DNA of 64,000 nucleotides, taken from Sycobia sp. Sy_11. Lineage: Eukaryota; Arthropoda; Insecta; Hymenoptera; Epichrysomallidae. Numbering within the stretch: the stretch's first letter is position 1; the number at the start of each line of letters is the position of its first letter. The stretch is taken from positions 2,017,501 through 2,081,500 of the forward strand of contig JACCIC010000034.1 of NCBI GenBank assembly GCA_018907035.1, read 5' to 3'. Made by a program: the position numbers and the translations under genes. Below the pieces are notes generated by a model. That model did not search any database. It saw only the letters and a program-made list of their open reading frames with translations, and had not been told where the DNA came from. Shown piece after piece: positions 11,041 through 23,550 of the stretch.

Positions 11041-12025
11041 ATATTTAACAATTTAACGCACATTTCAATGGGCAAAATTTCGCTAATTGTCTTTTTCTGC
11101 GTGAAAAAATTAAAGGACCGTTTAGTCGAGTAACGCGCATCGACCACCGTCTCGGAAAAATTTTTCGGTAAGTCAAATTAAAGACATGCCCCACCGCGAC
11201 TAGAGCGGAAAAAAAACTCTGGCGATCGGGCCACCGTTTTCGCCGCTCTGCCAAGTCAGCCCAGAAGAAGAGAAACGCGTTGCGTGGACCTGGCAGCGAG
11301 AGGGAGAGGGGAGAGGGGAAGCCTTGAACCCACCAGACACTTCCCTCCCCTCCCGTGGACCAAAAAAAAACCGGCAAAAAAGGGCATCGGAGCTCCTTTA
11401 CATTGCCGTGGCTCCTCTTTAAATTTTCTCCCCCCTCCCCCGCCGTCTCGCCGCATCTCCTCATCTCGAGCTTGTTTTTCGCGATGCATTTCTCGAATCG
11501 GTGCTTGTTACAACGACATAGACAGGCGCGCACCTCGTGGTGCGCGCACACACATATATTATACATATTATACAAGAGTATCCCGAACTCCGTGAGCTTG
11601 GCCGCGAGCTGATGCGCGTACCTCGACGTACACGTGTAGTACCTCTTGTATATCGCGTCCAGCAATGTGGAATCCATTGTCAATTGAATTCAGCCAACCT
11701 CTCCCCTCTTTTTCTTTTGTATAGACTCGACCGGAGCAACATCTCAAGAGAAACGGAGAAGCGCGAGAGGGAAAGAGCGGCGGGGGAGGGGGGGAGGCGA
11801 GAGACCAAGAGAAATATACCTGCCGTACAAAAATTCTGCGAAGGCCGAGAGTTGCTTGCAGGACCCTCCGGACGTTTCTCGCACAGATGCACCACCACAC
11901 GAAAGGAAAGAGGAGGAGGAGGAGGAGGAGGTGGAGGCCCGGCGTCGACTTACGAGCTCGCCTGGAGTAGCTCGTTCTTTCGCTGGGAAAGAGGATGGGT
12001 GGGAGGGAGGGAAGGATCGGTCGAC

Positions 12026-12026
12026 G

Positions 12027-12063
<37 letters not shown>
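12026..12063. repeat. (GA)n tract
   Basis: About 18 GA units directly after a GGGA-rich segment. Confidence 0.93.
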
Positions 12064-12066
<3 letters not shown>

Positions 12067-12094
12067 TCAACTACGCGAGAAACTGAGAAGTTCT

Positions 12095-12144
12095 GTGTGC
12101 GCGCGTGTGTGTGTGTGCGTGTGTGCGTAAATGCGTGTGTGCGT
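12095..12144. repeat. Imperfect GT/GC alternating tract
   Basis: TGTGTGCGCGCG followed by TGTG and GTGCGT units. It is Z-DNA-prone and lies only about 30 bp from the GA array. Confidence 0.8.
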
Positions 12145-12283
12145 GGCGTACAGTGCGCGTGCACAATGGGACCATAATGGGACCCGGTATTGGGCTACAG
12201 GTATGTTAGACGTGCCGCCAACAATGAAGGGGAGCAGAGCGTAGAGCAGCGCCGCCCGCACCGACCGTCCGGTCCTCCCTCCC

Positions 12284-12287
<4 letters not shown>

Positions 12288-12334
<47 letters not shown>
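12288..12334. repeat. (CT)n tract
   Basis: About 22 CT units on the plus strand. With the (GA)n at 12,026-12,063 it forms two self-complementary arms about 225 bp apart. Confidence 0.95.
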
Positions 12335-12338
<4 letters not shown>

Positions 12339-12420
12339 ATGTGTTTTTTCGCTTCTCCCGCATCTCCTCTTTCTCGGGTGTGTATATCACTAGCTCGTCT
12401 GCGCACTCTTGGGTAGAGCT

Positions 12421-12434
12421 TGGGGGGGGGGGGG
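12421..12434. repeat. Poly(G) run
   Basis: A G run of about 13 bases. Such runs are prone to sequencing and assembly length error. Confidence 0.85.
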
Positions 12435-13339
12435 TGAAGCAGGGAGGGAGGCGGACAGAACTCGACGCCTTAAAAAAGGAGGGAAGAAAAAATAAACAGC
12501 AGCTGACTGAGATTTCCCCCCCCCTCTCGATCTCTGCGAGCCGGGCCGAGCCCACGATGCATCTTCCTTCGAGGATCCTGCGGGATTCTGATGCTTAGGT
12601 ATTATGGAAGCGGGCCTTCTTCCCTCGCTAGGATGCTGCTGCCGTTGGACGCCGGCGCGTGCGCATCGACGGCGCATTACAATGCGCATTAATACCAGAC
12701 GCGGGATTCTTAGATACGTGCATCTATTTACAAACCAGCCCTAGCGTAGATGCATCGTAAAGCATGTCCGACCGCGCGTGTGTACGTATGTACTTATATA
12801 GGAAGCTCTGCAAAGTCCTCGCGCGCGACATGGAACGTCCCATTATATTACATTGTTCGCGCGGACCCGCGCAATTTTCGGTTCTTTTTTTTCTCCAAAT
12901 GGATTTTTCGTCCGGACGGGCTTTTGATGTACGGCCTGTGACAGCATAATCGGACTTTTATCCGGACTCCGAGGGAGCTGCCGCGGTGGCTCTGGTTATA
13001 TATTTCTGCATATATCGCAGGATTTCGTTGGTTAAACCGCGTCCTCGTATTGACCTGTGCGCCTGTGTGTTTGCTCTGCTGGGCTTTCACCGACTTTTTC
13101 CCATAGAGGAGGCGGAAAATGAAAATATGGATTTTTCATGGAGTCCCCCAGTGGGGTTTATATAGTTCCTCCGACAGGCCGGCGCACGTCTGCCGAGTTC
13201 CTAAAAAGTCCGAGAAAAATGCGTAACGGAAGTAGCCTTCTAATGTATAACACTCTTGGAGCCGAAGAAAATTGTTCGAGAATTTCGGATACGAGCTTAT
13301 GAGAAGACCCAAAATTATATCGTTCTACGTATCGCGAGA

Positions 13340-15590
13340 AAAGCACGAAATCTAAAAGAAAACATCCAAATCAACACGATACGTTGCTTAAATCAGGCAT
13401 GACTGAATGTAAAAAATGAAAGTAAACAGAAATATATGTATATTGATATGTTTGCATTATAACTGCTCGAGCAGGAAAAATGAGAGCTTAAATGCAAGCA
13501 TCAATCTGCAAACGAAGATTATTGAGCAAAACGGTTCAATATCTATGGATAGATAGATATAGTGACATTTATCGATGCCAATTTAACCAAAAGATTTTCT
13601 TTTTCATTTTAAAAGAAATTATTTATTATCAATCATTATGATATGAACGATTTTTTATATTACTATGTAATATACGTAAATAAACTTAGTGAAAATATAG
13701 ATAATGAAAAAATATAATATAATCGAATATATATTTTATTAGAATATAAAACAACTTGTAAACGAAAAAATATTAATCTAATTAATCGCGAAGTATAAAT
13801 TATATTTTCAAATAAGACATTGCACTTTTTTTATCAAGCTTATGTCCATTTACAAGCGAAATAGAAAAATGAAAATAATTTTTTCTGAATTTTCCAAAAC
13901 CAGAAACAGGATTGTTTCTGGTGTCTTTTGCGTGCGTTTCTTAACGACACGAGTTTTTCTTGTATACGCACGTTTTTGATGCGAATATTTTGTAAATATA
14001 AGAGACAGAACTTTGACGTGTAATCAGCTCGATAAAATAAATATTATACAATCAACGTCGATAAACTCTACTATTTTTTTTCGTAACCATTGCACTTGTA
14101 ATAAATGATGCTGCTGCCTTTCCGAGAAATAATATAAAAACATGTTAGTGTATACAGTCGGCAAGAGTAATTTTATCGAAGTTTTATATATGATAAAATG
14201 ATCATTCGAAACATTTAAAACGTTTAATTCTAAATACTTTTTTCAACAAATTCACAGCTGTCTATGATGTTATTGTTAGTTTCCATGTAATTTTTCGCAT
14301 AAATACTTTGCAAAAAAATATTTGCTAATTCACCGTTATTCTAAGCAAAATGAAATCCACGGAAATTGATGTTAACAAAAATATTGAATATCTTGTGCGT
14401 TCTCTTTATTTTTGAAAAATACGATTACATTTAACTGATACGTCTTGCGAGAGCTTCATAATGCGGCTATTTGAAAATCATTGTAAAATTATACTTTATC
14501 TCGCATTTTACGATATTAAAAAGCCAGTAAGATTAAGAATATATAAGTAACGATCGGCGACGATGAAACGTATAATGACGCAAATATATAAAATGAAAAA
14601 TACACCTGCCACAGCCATACAAAAAGGGAAAGTCTTAAAATTTCTTTTGCAATTAAATTTGTGTCATAATGGAGGATGAATTAAAGTTTATCCGATGACT
14701 CATAAGTTTAAAGATCTAATAAGACATTTTATAGTTATACTAATGGTTTCTCTTGTATATCTCGAAACTTTCGAACCCACTGTAAATTAATAAGGAAGTA
14801 TTAAATTTTCCTTGGTGTGCAGTTGTGCACCGTTTATAAATTCAATTTGACGGCACGGAATATAGCACTCGGAATCACGTCGGCTCTCTTAAACGCGCTA
14901 TACTGAAGCCGTAAGACTCGTTGCTGGTATATACAAATAAAATAATCGACCTTGTGCACCTACGCAATTTTTGAATTATTAGTTCCTCGAGGCTCGATGG
15001 CAATGAGTATTTCAGAGGAAAAAGACAAGCGTTTCTGGACGATAAAATAACGTAAAAATCGAACTAAACTCGAATTCCATTAAGATCGCCTTAAAAATGG
15101 CAATAGTGGCAAATTGAAATGAAATTCAATGTTATTCTTGAGATTTTTATAGTCGCATAGATGACGTTTATTATGCGAATTGTCGTCGAACGAATAATCT
15201 AAGTAACATTGCGTTTGCAATATCATGTTTGAACTTGAGATTATGCAGGACCTGTGTCTGTGATCTTTGTGAAGAACGACGAAAAAAATCATTAAATACC
15301 ATGTACTTGGAAACGGTAGATTGATAAGAGAAACAAATTGGGAGGAGAAAGATGCGAGTGCTCGAAAATTTGCAAACTATATTATAATCACAATGAGATA
15401 AAACAAAAAATATATTCACTGCATCAATGTAATATTTATGCGCAATACGTATACATGTAGAATATCATGGAAATAAACAGTATTGGTTTTACATACTGCA
15501 AACTATACGAGTTCAATACGTGGATGAAAAGTGATATTTTTGATTATTCTACATAATGAAGATTCACGTTATATTTCGAAAAATTCCATT
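13340..15590. other. AT-rich DNA without recognised features
   Basis: About 2.2 kb of AT-rich DNA with no long microsatellite and only short open frames. No transposon end or RNA gene was recognised. Confidence 0.55.
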
Positions 15591-15900
15591 TGAAATCTCA
15601 CGCGACTTCGTTATTTACCGTTTTTTGTTTCTTTTTAAGCGCAGTATACCTTAAGTATATATAATACGGTCTGTATCGGTGTGCGTAGGCGTGTCGCGGA
15701 TATGGGTCGCAAACGTCGCGCGATCGCAGATTTCGCGATGTTCGGAGCGATGCGCGTTCGGCGGCCGCGCAGCGGGTTCCGACAATAGTCGCGGAAACGG
15801 GCACTTCCACGAAGTTATCGGGCGTCGAACGGGACGGGACTCTTGCATCATCGTTTCGAGTCGCACATATCGGGCGTTATAACGAGTGCGCGAGCCCGCG

Positions 15901-16003
15901 CCTCTCTGACTCTCTTCTTTTTTCTCCCGTATCCCTTCTTCTCCTTCGTCTTTGCTTCTCTCTTTTCTTTTCTTTTGCGTCCTTTTTTTTGTTTTTATTC
16001 TCT
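15901..16003. repeat. Degenerate polypyrimidine tract
   Basis: About 100 bp that is overwhelmingly C and T on the plus strand (CTCT, TTTC and TTTT units) without a regular period. It could act as a very strong polypyrimidine tract if transcribed on this strand, but it is not followed by a clear acceptor AG with an open exon. Confidence 0.7.
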
Positions 16004-16108
16004 TGCCTGGCCCGCTATCTTGATCAAGCGCGTTGGCTGAAAAGGGGGCTGTATGGGCCCGGGGAGGGAGGGAGAGGGAGAGCGGCAGCTTTCAACGAGC
16101 CCGAGCCA

Positions 16109-16132
16109 GCCGAGCCGAGCCGAGCCGAGCCG
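16109..16132. repeat. (CGAGC)n pentanucleotide array
   Basis: At least four tandem CGAGC units, with related CCGAGC units just upstream. GC-rich pentamers are uncommon in this window. Confidence 0.85.
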
Positions 16133-16459
16133 CTCGAAAAAGCGACAATTTCGCGACCCGAGCCTATATTTTATTTGCTCGAGTAATCAAGTTATTGGGG
16201 AGGGGGAGGGGATGGAAGGCTGACCCCCCGATTGCCGAGTTTAAAAGGAGTAAATTTGAAGGCGGCGTGTACAGTATGTGTAAATAGAGCGCGCTATTAT
16301 AGAGGATATAAAGTGACCTACATAAGAGCACTTCTCGATAAACGGACAAATGGAGCGACGATTTAAAAATAATTTTTTTAGTCTGTTTCTTCTCGTTGTT
16401 CGCCGCAGCGCGCGCGATTAGAATGATATAAGTATAGTGGTCCAAATATAGTTTGGTCT

Positions 16460-17740
16460 CCGGATCATTCGCCGTTTATCTTAACATATTTTTAATAATC
16501 TGTATGGGTAATTGGGTAGATATATATATATATATATATATACATTTGACAGATTTGAACTCTTTAATTAATAACATATCGTATATAATCTCATAATTAA
16601 TTTAATTTTTATTTCGATTTGTACAATAAGTATTGCTTTGATAAAACTGCAATTATGGGAGATAAATGTGCAGAAACAATATCTGTCAAAAAAGAATCAC
16701 AGATTTCATTATAACTACTCTCGAGAGTAATGAAAACCTTATTTTGAAACTATTTTCTAGCCTCGTAAGACTATTTTTTCTATTTTTCAGAACATATATG
16801 TTCGCTTCTTTTTTCTACCATGATCATAATACTCAGTTTTAAATAGATACAACCTCGAATATAACGAAATTCCCGTAGTTCTTATTTAAGAATTAGCCAT
16901 TAATGAGACAATCTGTCAAATTTATTTTTACGGATTTATTTTCCATATTATTTCATAATTTGAAGGCTGGGGCATGCGACAATGCTTATTTTTATTTATT
17001 CAGTTCTATTAATACTCGCGCAGTTTTATATTTGCTATAAAAATAGATAAATCTTTTTCTGCTGTGCCTATGTATAGAAATAAAATATGAAAATCTAATG
17101 AATATTCATTCAGCTTCTCCTTTAGCTTAAAAGATTATTAATTTGATCAATAATTATGAAAAGGTATGTAATATTGTCTTCAGTAGCCATAACGAATTCA
17201 CTAATCACTAACCCTTATTAACCACTTTATATCACTGTTTACTCAGTAACTTAAATTCGATTGTCCGGGTCTACTGCAAGTACGTTAAAAATTGAAATCG
17301 CTTAACCATACGATTAAATTCTCGTTCTAGCAATGTATACGAATTTACTCTGGGGTCTACGATGAATTTAATGGGATATATTTTATACACGCGTGCACGC
17401 ACGAACGCACAAAGAATCTACAAAAATGTGAAGATTGAAGACATAGATAATTAAATCCAGTTTTGAACATGCAAAGAAATCTATTAAATTCATTGATAAA
17501 AAAAAACAGTATAAAAGCAGTTGAGTTAATAGAATGTCTTTTGCACGAAAGACTGAGCGAGCTTTCGAAGCCACTTTAATTCAATCGATGATTATTAACA
17601 GACTTATTTTTAGAAAGCAAATTCATACGCCCAATTTAAAATGGATTAAATCTAATACACATTATGTTGCTCATTAACCATCAATCGCGTCAAATACAGC
17701 AAATGCATAAAAATTATGCGATAATCCGCGTGCATTATAT
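16460..17740. other. AT-rich DNA with one short (TA)n
   Basis: AT-rich. The only array is (TA)n at 16,520-16,542. No gene evidence. Confidence 0.55.
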
Positions 17741-17945
17741 AACGATATCTCTCGGCTCTTATAAATTGTCTATTATGTCGCATAGAAAGTCGAAGCTATA
17801 TATATATATAAGTCGCTGTTATATTATATCCAACGCGAGATCGCGAAAAATTTTCGTTCGACACTTCTGTAACAAAGTGAAGAAACGTGTATGAGTATAC
17901 AGCGACGGACCTTCTAGGCGATATTGCAAGCAATCATTGCGCCAG

Positions 17946-17946
<1 letters not shown>

Positions 17947-18004
<58 letters not shown>
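17947..18004. repeat. (TA)n tract
   Basis: Pure TA, about 29 units. Confidence 0.95.
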
Positions 18005-18142
18005 GTCATTATAAAAGCCTCTCAATTCCAATTCTTAATATATATAATATCGGGCGAGTTTCGATGTCGCAAGTCTCAGACTATACGGCGTATATATAAC
18101 GAGGAAAACCGCGGACAATGACGGCTCTTTTAGCCAGCCGTG

Positions 18143-18143
<1 letters not shown>

Positions 18144-18198
<55 letters not shown>
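18144..18198. repeat. (TA)n tract
   Basis: Pure TA, about 27 units. Confidence 0.95.
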
Positions 18199-18383
18199 TA
18201 CCTCTTTTTACTTCCACAAAAAGTGCGTGCGCACGGTTTCGAGTATATATATAATATACTTGTCCGCAATCAGCTCGTTCCCCGTCCTCCCTCTCCACCC
18301 CCTTACCGTTAATCTAGAACTTAAACCCATTGTCCACAGGACATCGCGTCGCCGTCCCCTCCGCCTCTATATCTCTCTCCCGC

Positions 18384-18388
<5 letters not shown>

Positions 18389-18424
<36 letters not shown>

Positions 18425-18433
18425 CTCTCTCTC
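18389..18433. repeat. (CT)n tract
   Basis: About 22 CT units with one CG interruption near 18,421. Confidence 0.94.
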
Positions 18434-18617
18434 GGAACAATTATTGCGCCCGGGCGCGCGCGCGCGCGTTAAAACTGTTTCGTTATAATGTCGCGCGCGG
18501 CGAGCTCTAAATAAGACTTTATGAGCAATTGACGATTTATCGCGTCCCGGTATATTAGACGGGCGGGCGCGGGCGAGCGCGCAAGCAGTCCGATTCAACA
18601 GCTTGTAGTCTTGCGCA

Positions 18618-18622
<5 letters not shown>

Positions 18623-18690
<68 letters not shown>
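18623..18690. repeat. (TA)34 tract
   Basis: 68 bp of pure TA, the longest uninterrupted TA array I counted. It is a self-complementary, cruciform-prone sequence. Confidence 0.96.
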
Positions 18691-18691
<1 letters not shown>

Positions 18692-19319
18692 CAAAACGCT
18701 GTTGGGGGAGACTGTTGGTGAGGGGAAGGGGGAAAGAGGTGGAAAAATTGCTTGGTAGCGGGTCAAGCGACCGTATAACGAATATATAGGCTTTATATTG
18801 AAGCTTACGGAGAGCCGAACTATATATAGCGACAATTAATAACGATTATTATATATTTTTTAGAACAGACGCGCATTAATATAGTGTACAGTATAAATTG
18901 TTGAAAGTACAATATATCTCTCTATTTACTTTGGGTCTGCGCTCTGTCCAGCGAGCGAAGGAGTGGCGAATTAATTATTCCTATATACAATAAATTTGAC
19001 AGCGGGCATTATCGAGGTATCAAAAATTGATAAAAAGCCTATAAGGAATTAATGAAATTGAGGCGGAACTATTTATCGCTATATAATTTATTATAATATC
19101 CGCCGCGTGAAATGCGTATCATATAATCTATACTTTGTAAAACGAAGCGATTTACGGAAAGAGTCTATAGATCATCGGCGCGTTAATTCATGTAAATTAA
19201 TTAGGCGCGTGATTAATTGAGGAAAAGCTGAAATTCCTGAATGCTTTACATAATAAAAGTCTACGGACAATAATATTATATGAAAAAGTTCACGGGTGTC
19301 TTATCTGTAAAGCGACAGA

Positions 19320-20220
19320 GACTGTTTTAAAATTATAATAACGTTAGATGCATCGATGTTTCACATTAATTTATTAGAAACGTTATATATGTTCGACGTG
19401 TAAGATGACTCATTGGATAAAGTGATTTCGTAATGAACGTTCTGCTCGCGTTAATCTTGGCTTTTTTACCTAAGGCACGAATCGTAATTATTCTCACCCC
19501 ATAATAAGCTCTTTGAAATTTTTATAATCTTTTGTAGAATACACGATATACTTAACGAAAGCATTAATTTATTATAAAAAAAATGTATTACTTAAATTTA
19601 AGAATTTACTAGTATAGTAGAAAAACTTCTTGAATTCAAATGAATGATTTAGCCAAATGTATCTGATTAAATAATTGAAACGAATAAAGGCCATATATAT
19701 CAAATTGAAGTCAATTTTATTTACATCTAGTACGAAACCGATTGCATTCATATTTATTATTTTAAAAAACATGAATATGATTCAATGAGTTATTAGAATT
19801 TCACAAATTAATTATATTTGCATTGGTAAATACAGCATTAAAAAAAATTGAAACGATTTAAATAAATTTACAAACTTCTGATCTAATATTACAATACATT
19901 GAGTAAATCAATCAATGACTAAACCAATGTTTCAATTTAATTACGGCAGAATACAGCAGGTATTGCACTACTTATATATAGTCGTGACTAAAGCTCGAAA
20001 AAGTTTAATCGATCCCAATATTCTTATATTTTCGTATTCGTTCTAACTTTGCACAAGGATAATAAAAAAAGAATCGGAGCCCCTATCATATTACAGTTTT
20101 TAATTTGGAGAATTAAACTATGGGGAAGGGAACAATAATTGATCATCCCTTACAATCGAGACCAATTATACTATCGTTATCCCGATATGTTTCATATTAT
20201 TCACAACAATAATAGTAACA
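19320..20220. other. AT-rich DNA without recognised features
   Basis: AT-rich; only short frames; no array or mobile element recognised. Confidence 0.55.
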
Positions 20221-20329
20221 GACGCGGTATTGTTATAGATCGTTTATTTTTCTTCCTGTCCACTTCCGCGTTCGCCGTTACAATCGGTTATATGATAACG
20301 AACCTCACGAAGTATTAAATCGAATCATA

Positions 20330-20333
20330 TCTC

Positions 20334-20404
<71 letters not shown>
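20330..20404. repeat. (CT)37 tract
   Basis: About 75 bp of CT with one CCC interruption. It is complementary to the GA array at 20,633-20,660, so the strand could pair intramolecularly. Confidence 0.96.
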
Positions 20405-20407
<3 letters not shown>

Positions 20408-20632
20408 GCTCTCTCCACTTTAGAGATGCGAGGTGCCAGGTCAGACACATTAACGCGACGGAAATTTGGAAAACAAATTTGCCCCGGGAGAGCAGAGTCC
20501 GAGACCGTTGCCCCGGGGACAATTTAACGCGCGCGTCAATATATATATAGAGCGCAGGTGCGCACAGTGGTGAGAGGTAACGAGCGGAAGAAGACTTATA
20601 TGCCCGTTGCGTGCGTGTATATGGTCACGGAG

Positions 20633-20660
20633 CGAGAGAGAGAGAGAGAGAGAGAGAGAG
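20633..20660. repeat. (GA)n tract
   Basis: About 14 GA units, opposed to the CT array upstream. Confidence 0.93.
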
Positions 20661-21519
20661 TAAGGAGATAGAGAGGGAGATAGAGAAAACTACATACCAA
20701 ACTCGGAAACAGTATATGCGACCAGAACAATCAACCGTGTATAACCTGAAAATAATGTTGCTCGCACAATTAGTCCCAGTGCATTACCCCCTCCCCTGCC
20801 CCGCCGATTCGTCACAGCTTTTCCAGCACCTATACTATATATACACCCCCTCGACTCTCCCAACCCCTACCAGTTTAATTTGCGCCCGCATTACCCGTTG
20901 GCGACTTTATGCACCATAAGGCGCATTAATGGCCGGCACGTGACTCTACCAACTCCCACCCCCCTTCTCGTACCGCCACCGCGGCCAATTCCCCTATAGT
21001 CGTTCGTAATATATATATATATTTATATATAGGTATATCCTTAAAGCATGTCAAGCAATGCGGCGTCCTGCAAAAACCACGAACTGTACCAGACTGTACC
21101 TTACTCCCGCCCGCCGTGAAAATCTCATTATATATACACACGTGCACGCGCGTGTGTGTGTCAATGCGTATACATAAGATATGGACAATAGGCATAAAAT
21201 CACAGCGACTGCCTCGTATCTCCAGAGTTTGTTAAAAAGATTTGATTTGGTCTATATATGAGCAAGAACTTAAGATAGGAATGAATCGTTAAGAAACTCG
21301 CAAAATCTCGGTCCATAAACAGCTCGTTTACACTTCCCTCTCCAATATCCTGCATTATATATACATATAACTAGTATAATGAGAATAGCATTGCACCACA
21401 ACAGTTAAATTTTAAAGACGAGCTTTTTATCGGATTTGCGTTTTTGCGAGTGTCGTTTTAATCCTTAACGGATGCTTGTAAATCCGAACGGATAACATTT
21501 GACGTTCGAACTTGCGCAA

Positions 21520-21714
21520 GAGCGAGGAGAGGGCTATTGCATTTTCTTTTGAACACTTTTTCATTATATGCAGGCTAGATAATGGGAATTGTTATCGATA
21601 TTTTACCGTTAATTATCGTCGTTCATTCGTGACAATTGATTCTTCCTTGGCAAGATTTTCTAATAAAAAATATATATTGACTTCGAAAAAAAATCCGATA
21701 TTATACTGAATAAC

Positions 21715-21772
<58 letters not shown>

Positions 21773-21960
21773 TAAAAAAACAATTATTAAAATAAAAAGT
21801 AAGTAAATAAATAGCCTAAAGGATGTTGAAAACTTGAAAACTTATTCTGAATTACACATCACATGCATTTGAACAGTAATCTATACTATAGAAATTAAGA
21901 GAAAAAAAGCAACAGGCGATTAATCTCAACATTTTTACGCACTGTACTGTAATGTATATA
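21520..21960. other. AT-rich linker with (TA)n
   Basis: AT-rich sequence between two islands, holding one (TA)n listed separately and no gene evidence. Confidence 0.5.
21718..21768. repeat. (TA)n tract
   Basis: About 25 TA units in AT-rich surroundings, one of the few long TA arrays outside an island. Confidence 0.95.
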
Positions 21961-22175
21961 TACACACACATAATGTAAACGGTATATGCAACAGAGAGAA
22001 GATACCATAAGTTGCGCGTGCTGCGGGAGCCGTCAGGTCCGGGGCTGTATGCATGTGCGCGCCGCTGCCGCGGAGGCAAATTTTTTTTTCGCCTAACAGT
22101 CACAGCTATTATTATTACCGTTAGCGTAACGACGGCGCGTTATTTCCTGCCGTCGTACTATTTCGCTATGTGGAG

Positions 22176-22176
<1 letters not shown>

Positions 22177-22230
<54 letters not shown>
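22177..22230. repeat. (TA)n tract
   Basis: About 27 TA units followed by GATAGACCGG. Confidence 0.95.
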
Positions 22231-22232
<2 letters not shown>

Positions 22233-22320
22233 TAGACCGGTCGAACCCCTCCCCGCCCCTGGTAACGTCCGGGATGACATAAACTTTAATACGCTACCGT
22301 AAATAAATCCGACCGGCTAC

Positions 22321-22322
<2 letters not shown>

Positions 22323-22361
<39 letters not shown>
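22323..22361. repeat. (TA)n tract
   Basis: About 19 TA units. Confidence 0.95.
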
Positions 22362-22362
<1 letters not shown>

Positions 22363-22384
22363 GCATCCTCCTTTATTTGGTTTT

Positions 22385-22387
<3 letters not shown>

Positions 22388-22431
<44 letters not shown>
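22388..22431. repeat. (CT)n tract
   Basis: About 22 CT units, 26 bp after the TA array. Confidence 0.95.
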
Positions 22432-22437
<6 letters not shown>

Positions 22438-22629
22438 GTCTTTTAAGCCGCGCACTAGTGCTAAGCGAGGCTCACTACTGCGACATTTATCGCTGCTGCC
22501 TTTTGACCGCTTGATGCAGGACTACTTGTTGCACGTGCCCCTTTTGCGTCATCGCGGCTTTCATTTACTTTGTTTTTTGTTTCTTCGCGAACTACGCCAA
22601 CGGCTAATCGAAATTAGAACCGCTTGATA

Positions 22630-23499
22630 TTATGAAATTTCTTGAAAAAAGTTTATTAAGACGCTACTTCTAATTATGTAGATACTTTTAAGGATGTACT
22701 TAAGGCATCTTCACTGATATATAAGATACACATTATATTTATAGGAACACTTTTGGATGTCCAAATAAAAGTTAAATTATATATTTATGTAGGAACAGCT
22801 ATTGCCAATTACAACTGTATGAAATTGAGGCAAATTTCGAGTACAAATATTAATTAATTTTTTTGGTATTCAAATTTCATAGGAATCATTTGGTTTTTAT
22901 TACACAATATTGAATAATATTTGATTTCATTTTATTGATTTCAAACAAGAGTACTTAAAATAATTGTCAGATGAAACGGGTTACGTAAGTATAATTATTA
23001 CAAGGTATAATGACAAGGAATAGTCGCTTTAAAACCCTTTCTGACTCAATAAATTGATTTTCATCCGCCAAACTCAAACTCTGACAACGTTTTTGTTTTA
23101 AACGAAATTAAAAAAATCACAGCTGATTATTTTCGACAGTTCGTTTTCTGAATTCGAAAGAAAATTTTCACTTTTACACTTCTTCCCATTGTATTATTGA
23201 TGTTGAATTTAAATGAAAAAATAAATTTTTCAATATTTTTTTTATGTGAGCAAAATTTTGGAAAAGGCTTTTCTGATTTTAGCCTTTTTCCAGCCATAGC
23301 AAAAGGTTCAATTGTTAAAGTTGTATGGTTACAATAGGGAATTACAAAAGTTGTTTTGAGTCCTAAATTTATCTGTAATTGACAAGGTTTTTTCTAATAC
23401 ATAATATAGAAATGGAGCACATTACCGTTGTAGAGTAAAAAAATTTTGAATTCAAATTTTGAACTAACATGTATAATATAATACATATATACTAACATG

Positions 23500-23550
<51 letters not shown>

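Larger units (their letters stand above)
11040..13340. other. Long GC-richer island
   Basis: One of the longest islands, with homopurine and homopyrimidine patches at 11,295-11,330 and 11,770-11,800, and several simple repeats. Overlapping open frames of 60-210 codons on both strands are rich in Arg, Ser, Glu or Leu from GA/CT repeats. None has a recognised domain. Confidence 0.55.
15600..16450. other. GC-richer island with polypyrimidine tract
   Basis: CpG-rich at 15,690-15,900, then a polypyrimidine tract and a CCGAG pentamer array. Short frames only. Confidence 0.5.
17750..19320. other. Island with four long microsatellites
   Basis: Holds (TA)n, (TA)n, (CT)n and (TA)n arrays within about 745 bp, plus CG alternation near 18,455-18,470. 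Open frames here translate the repeats. Confidence 0.55.
20220..21520. other. Island with opposed (CT)n and (GA)n arrays
   Basis: Moderately GC-rich. Contains a long (CT)n, a (GA)n 230 bp further on, and a shorter TA-rich run at 21,007-21,031. No coding evidence. Confidence 0.5.
21960..22630. other. Island with three adjacent microsatellites
   Basis: Two (TA)n and one (CT)n arrays lie within 255 bp, flanked by CpG-rich DNA. No coding evidence. Confidence 0.55.
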
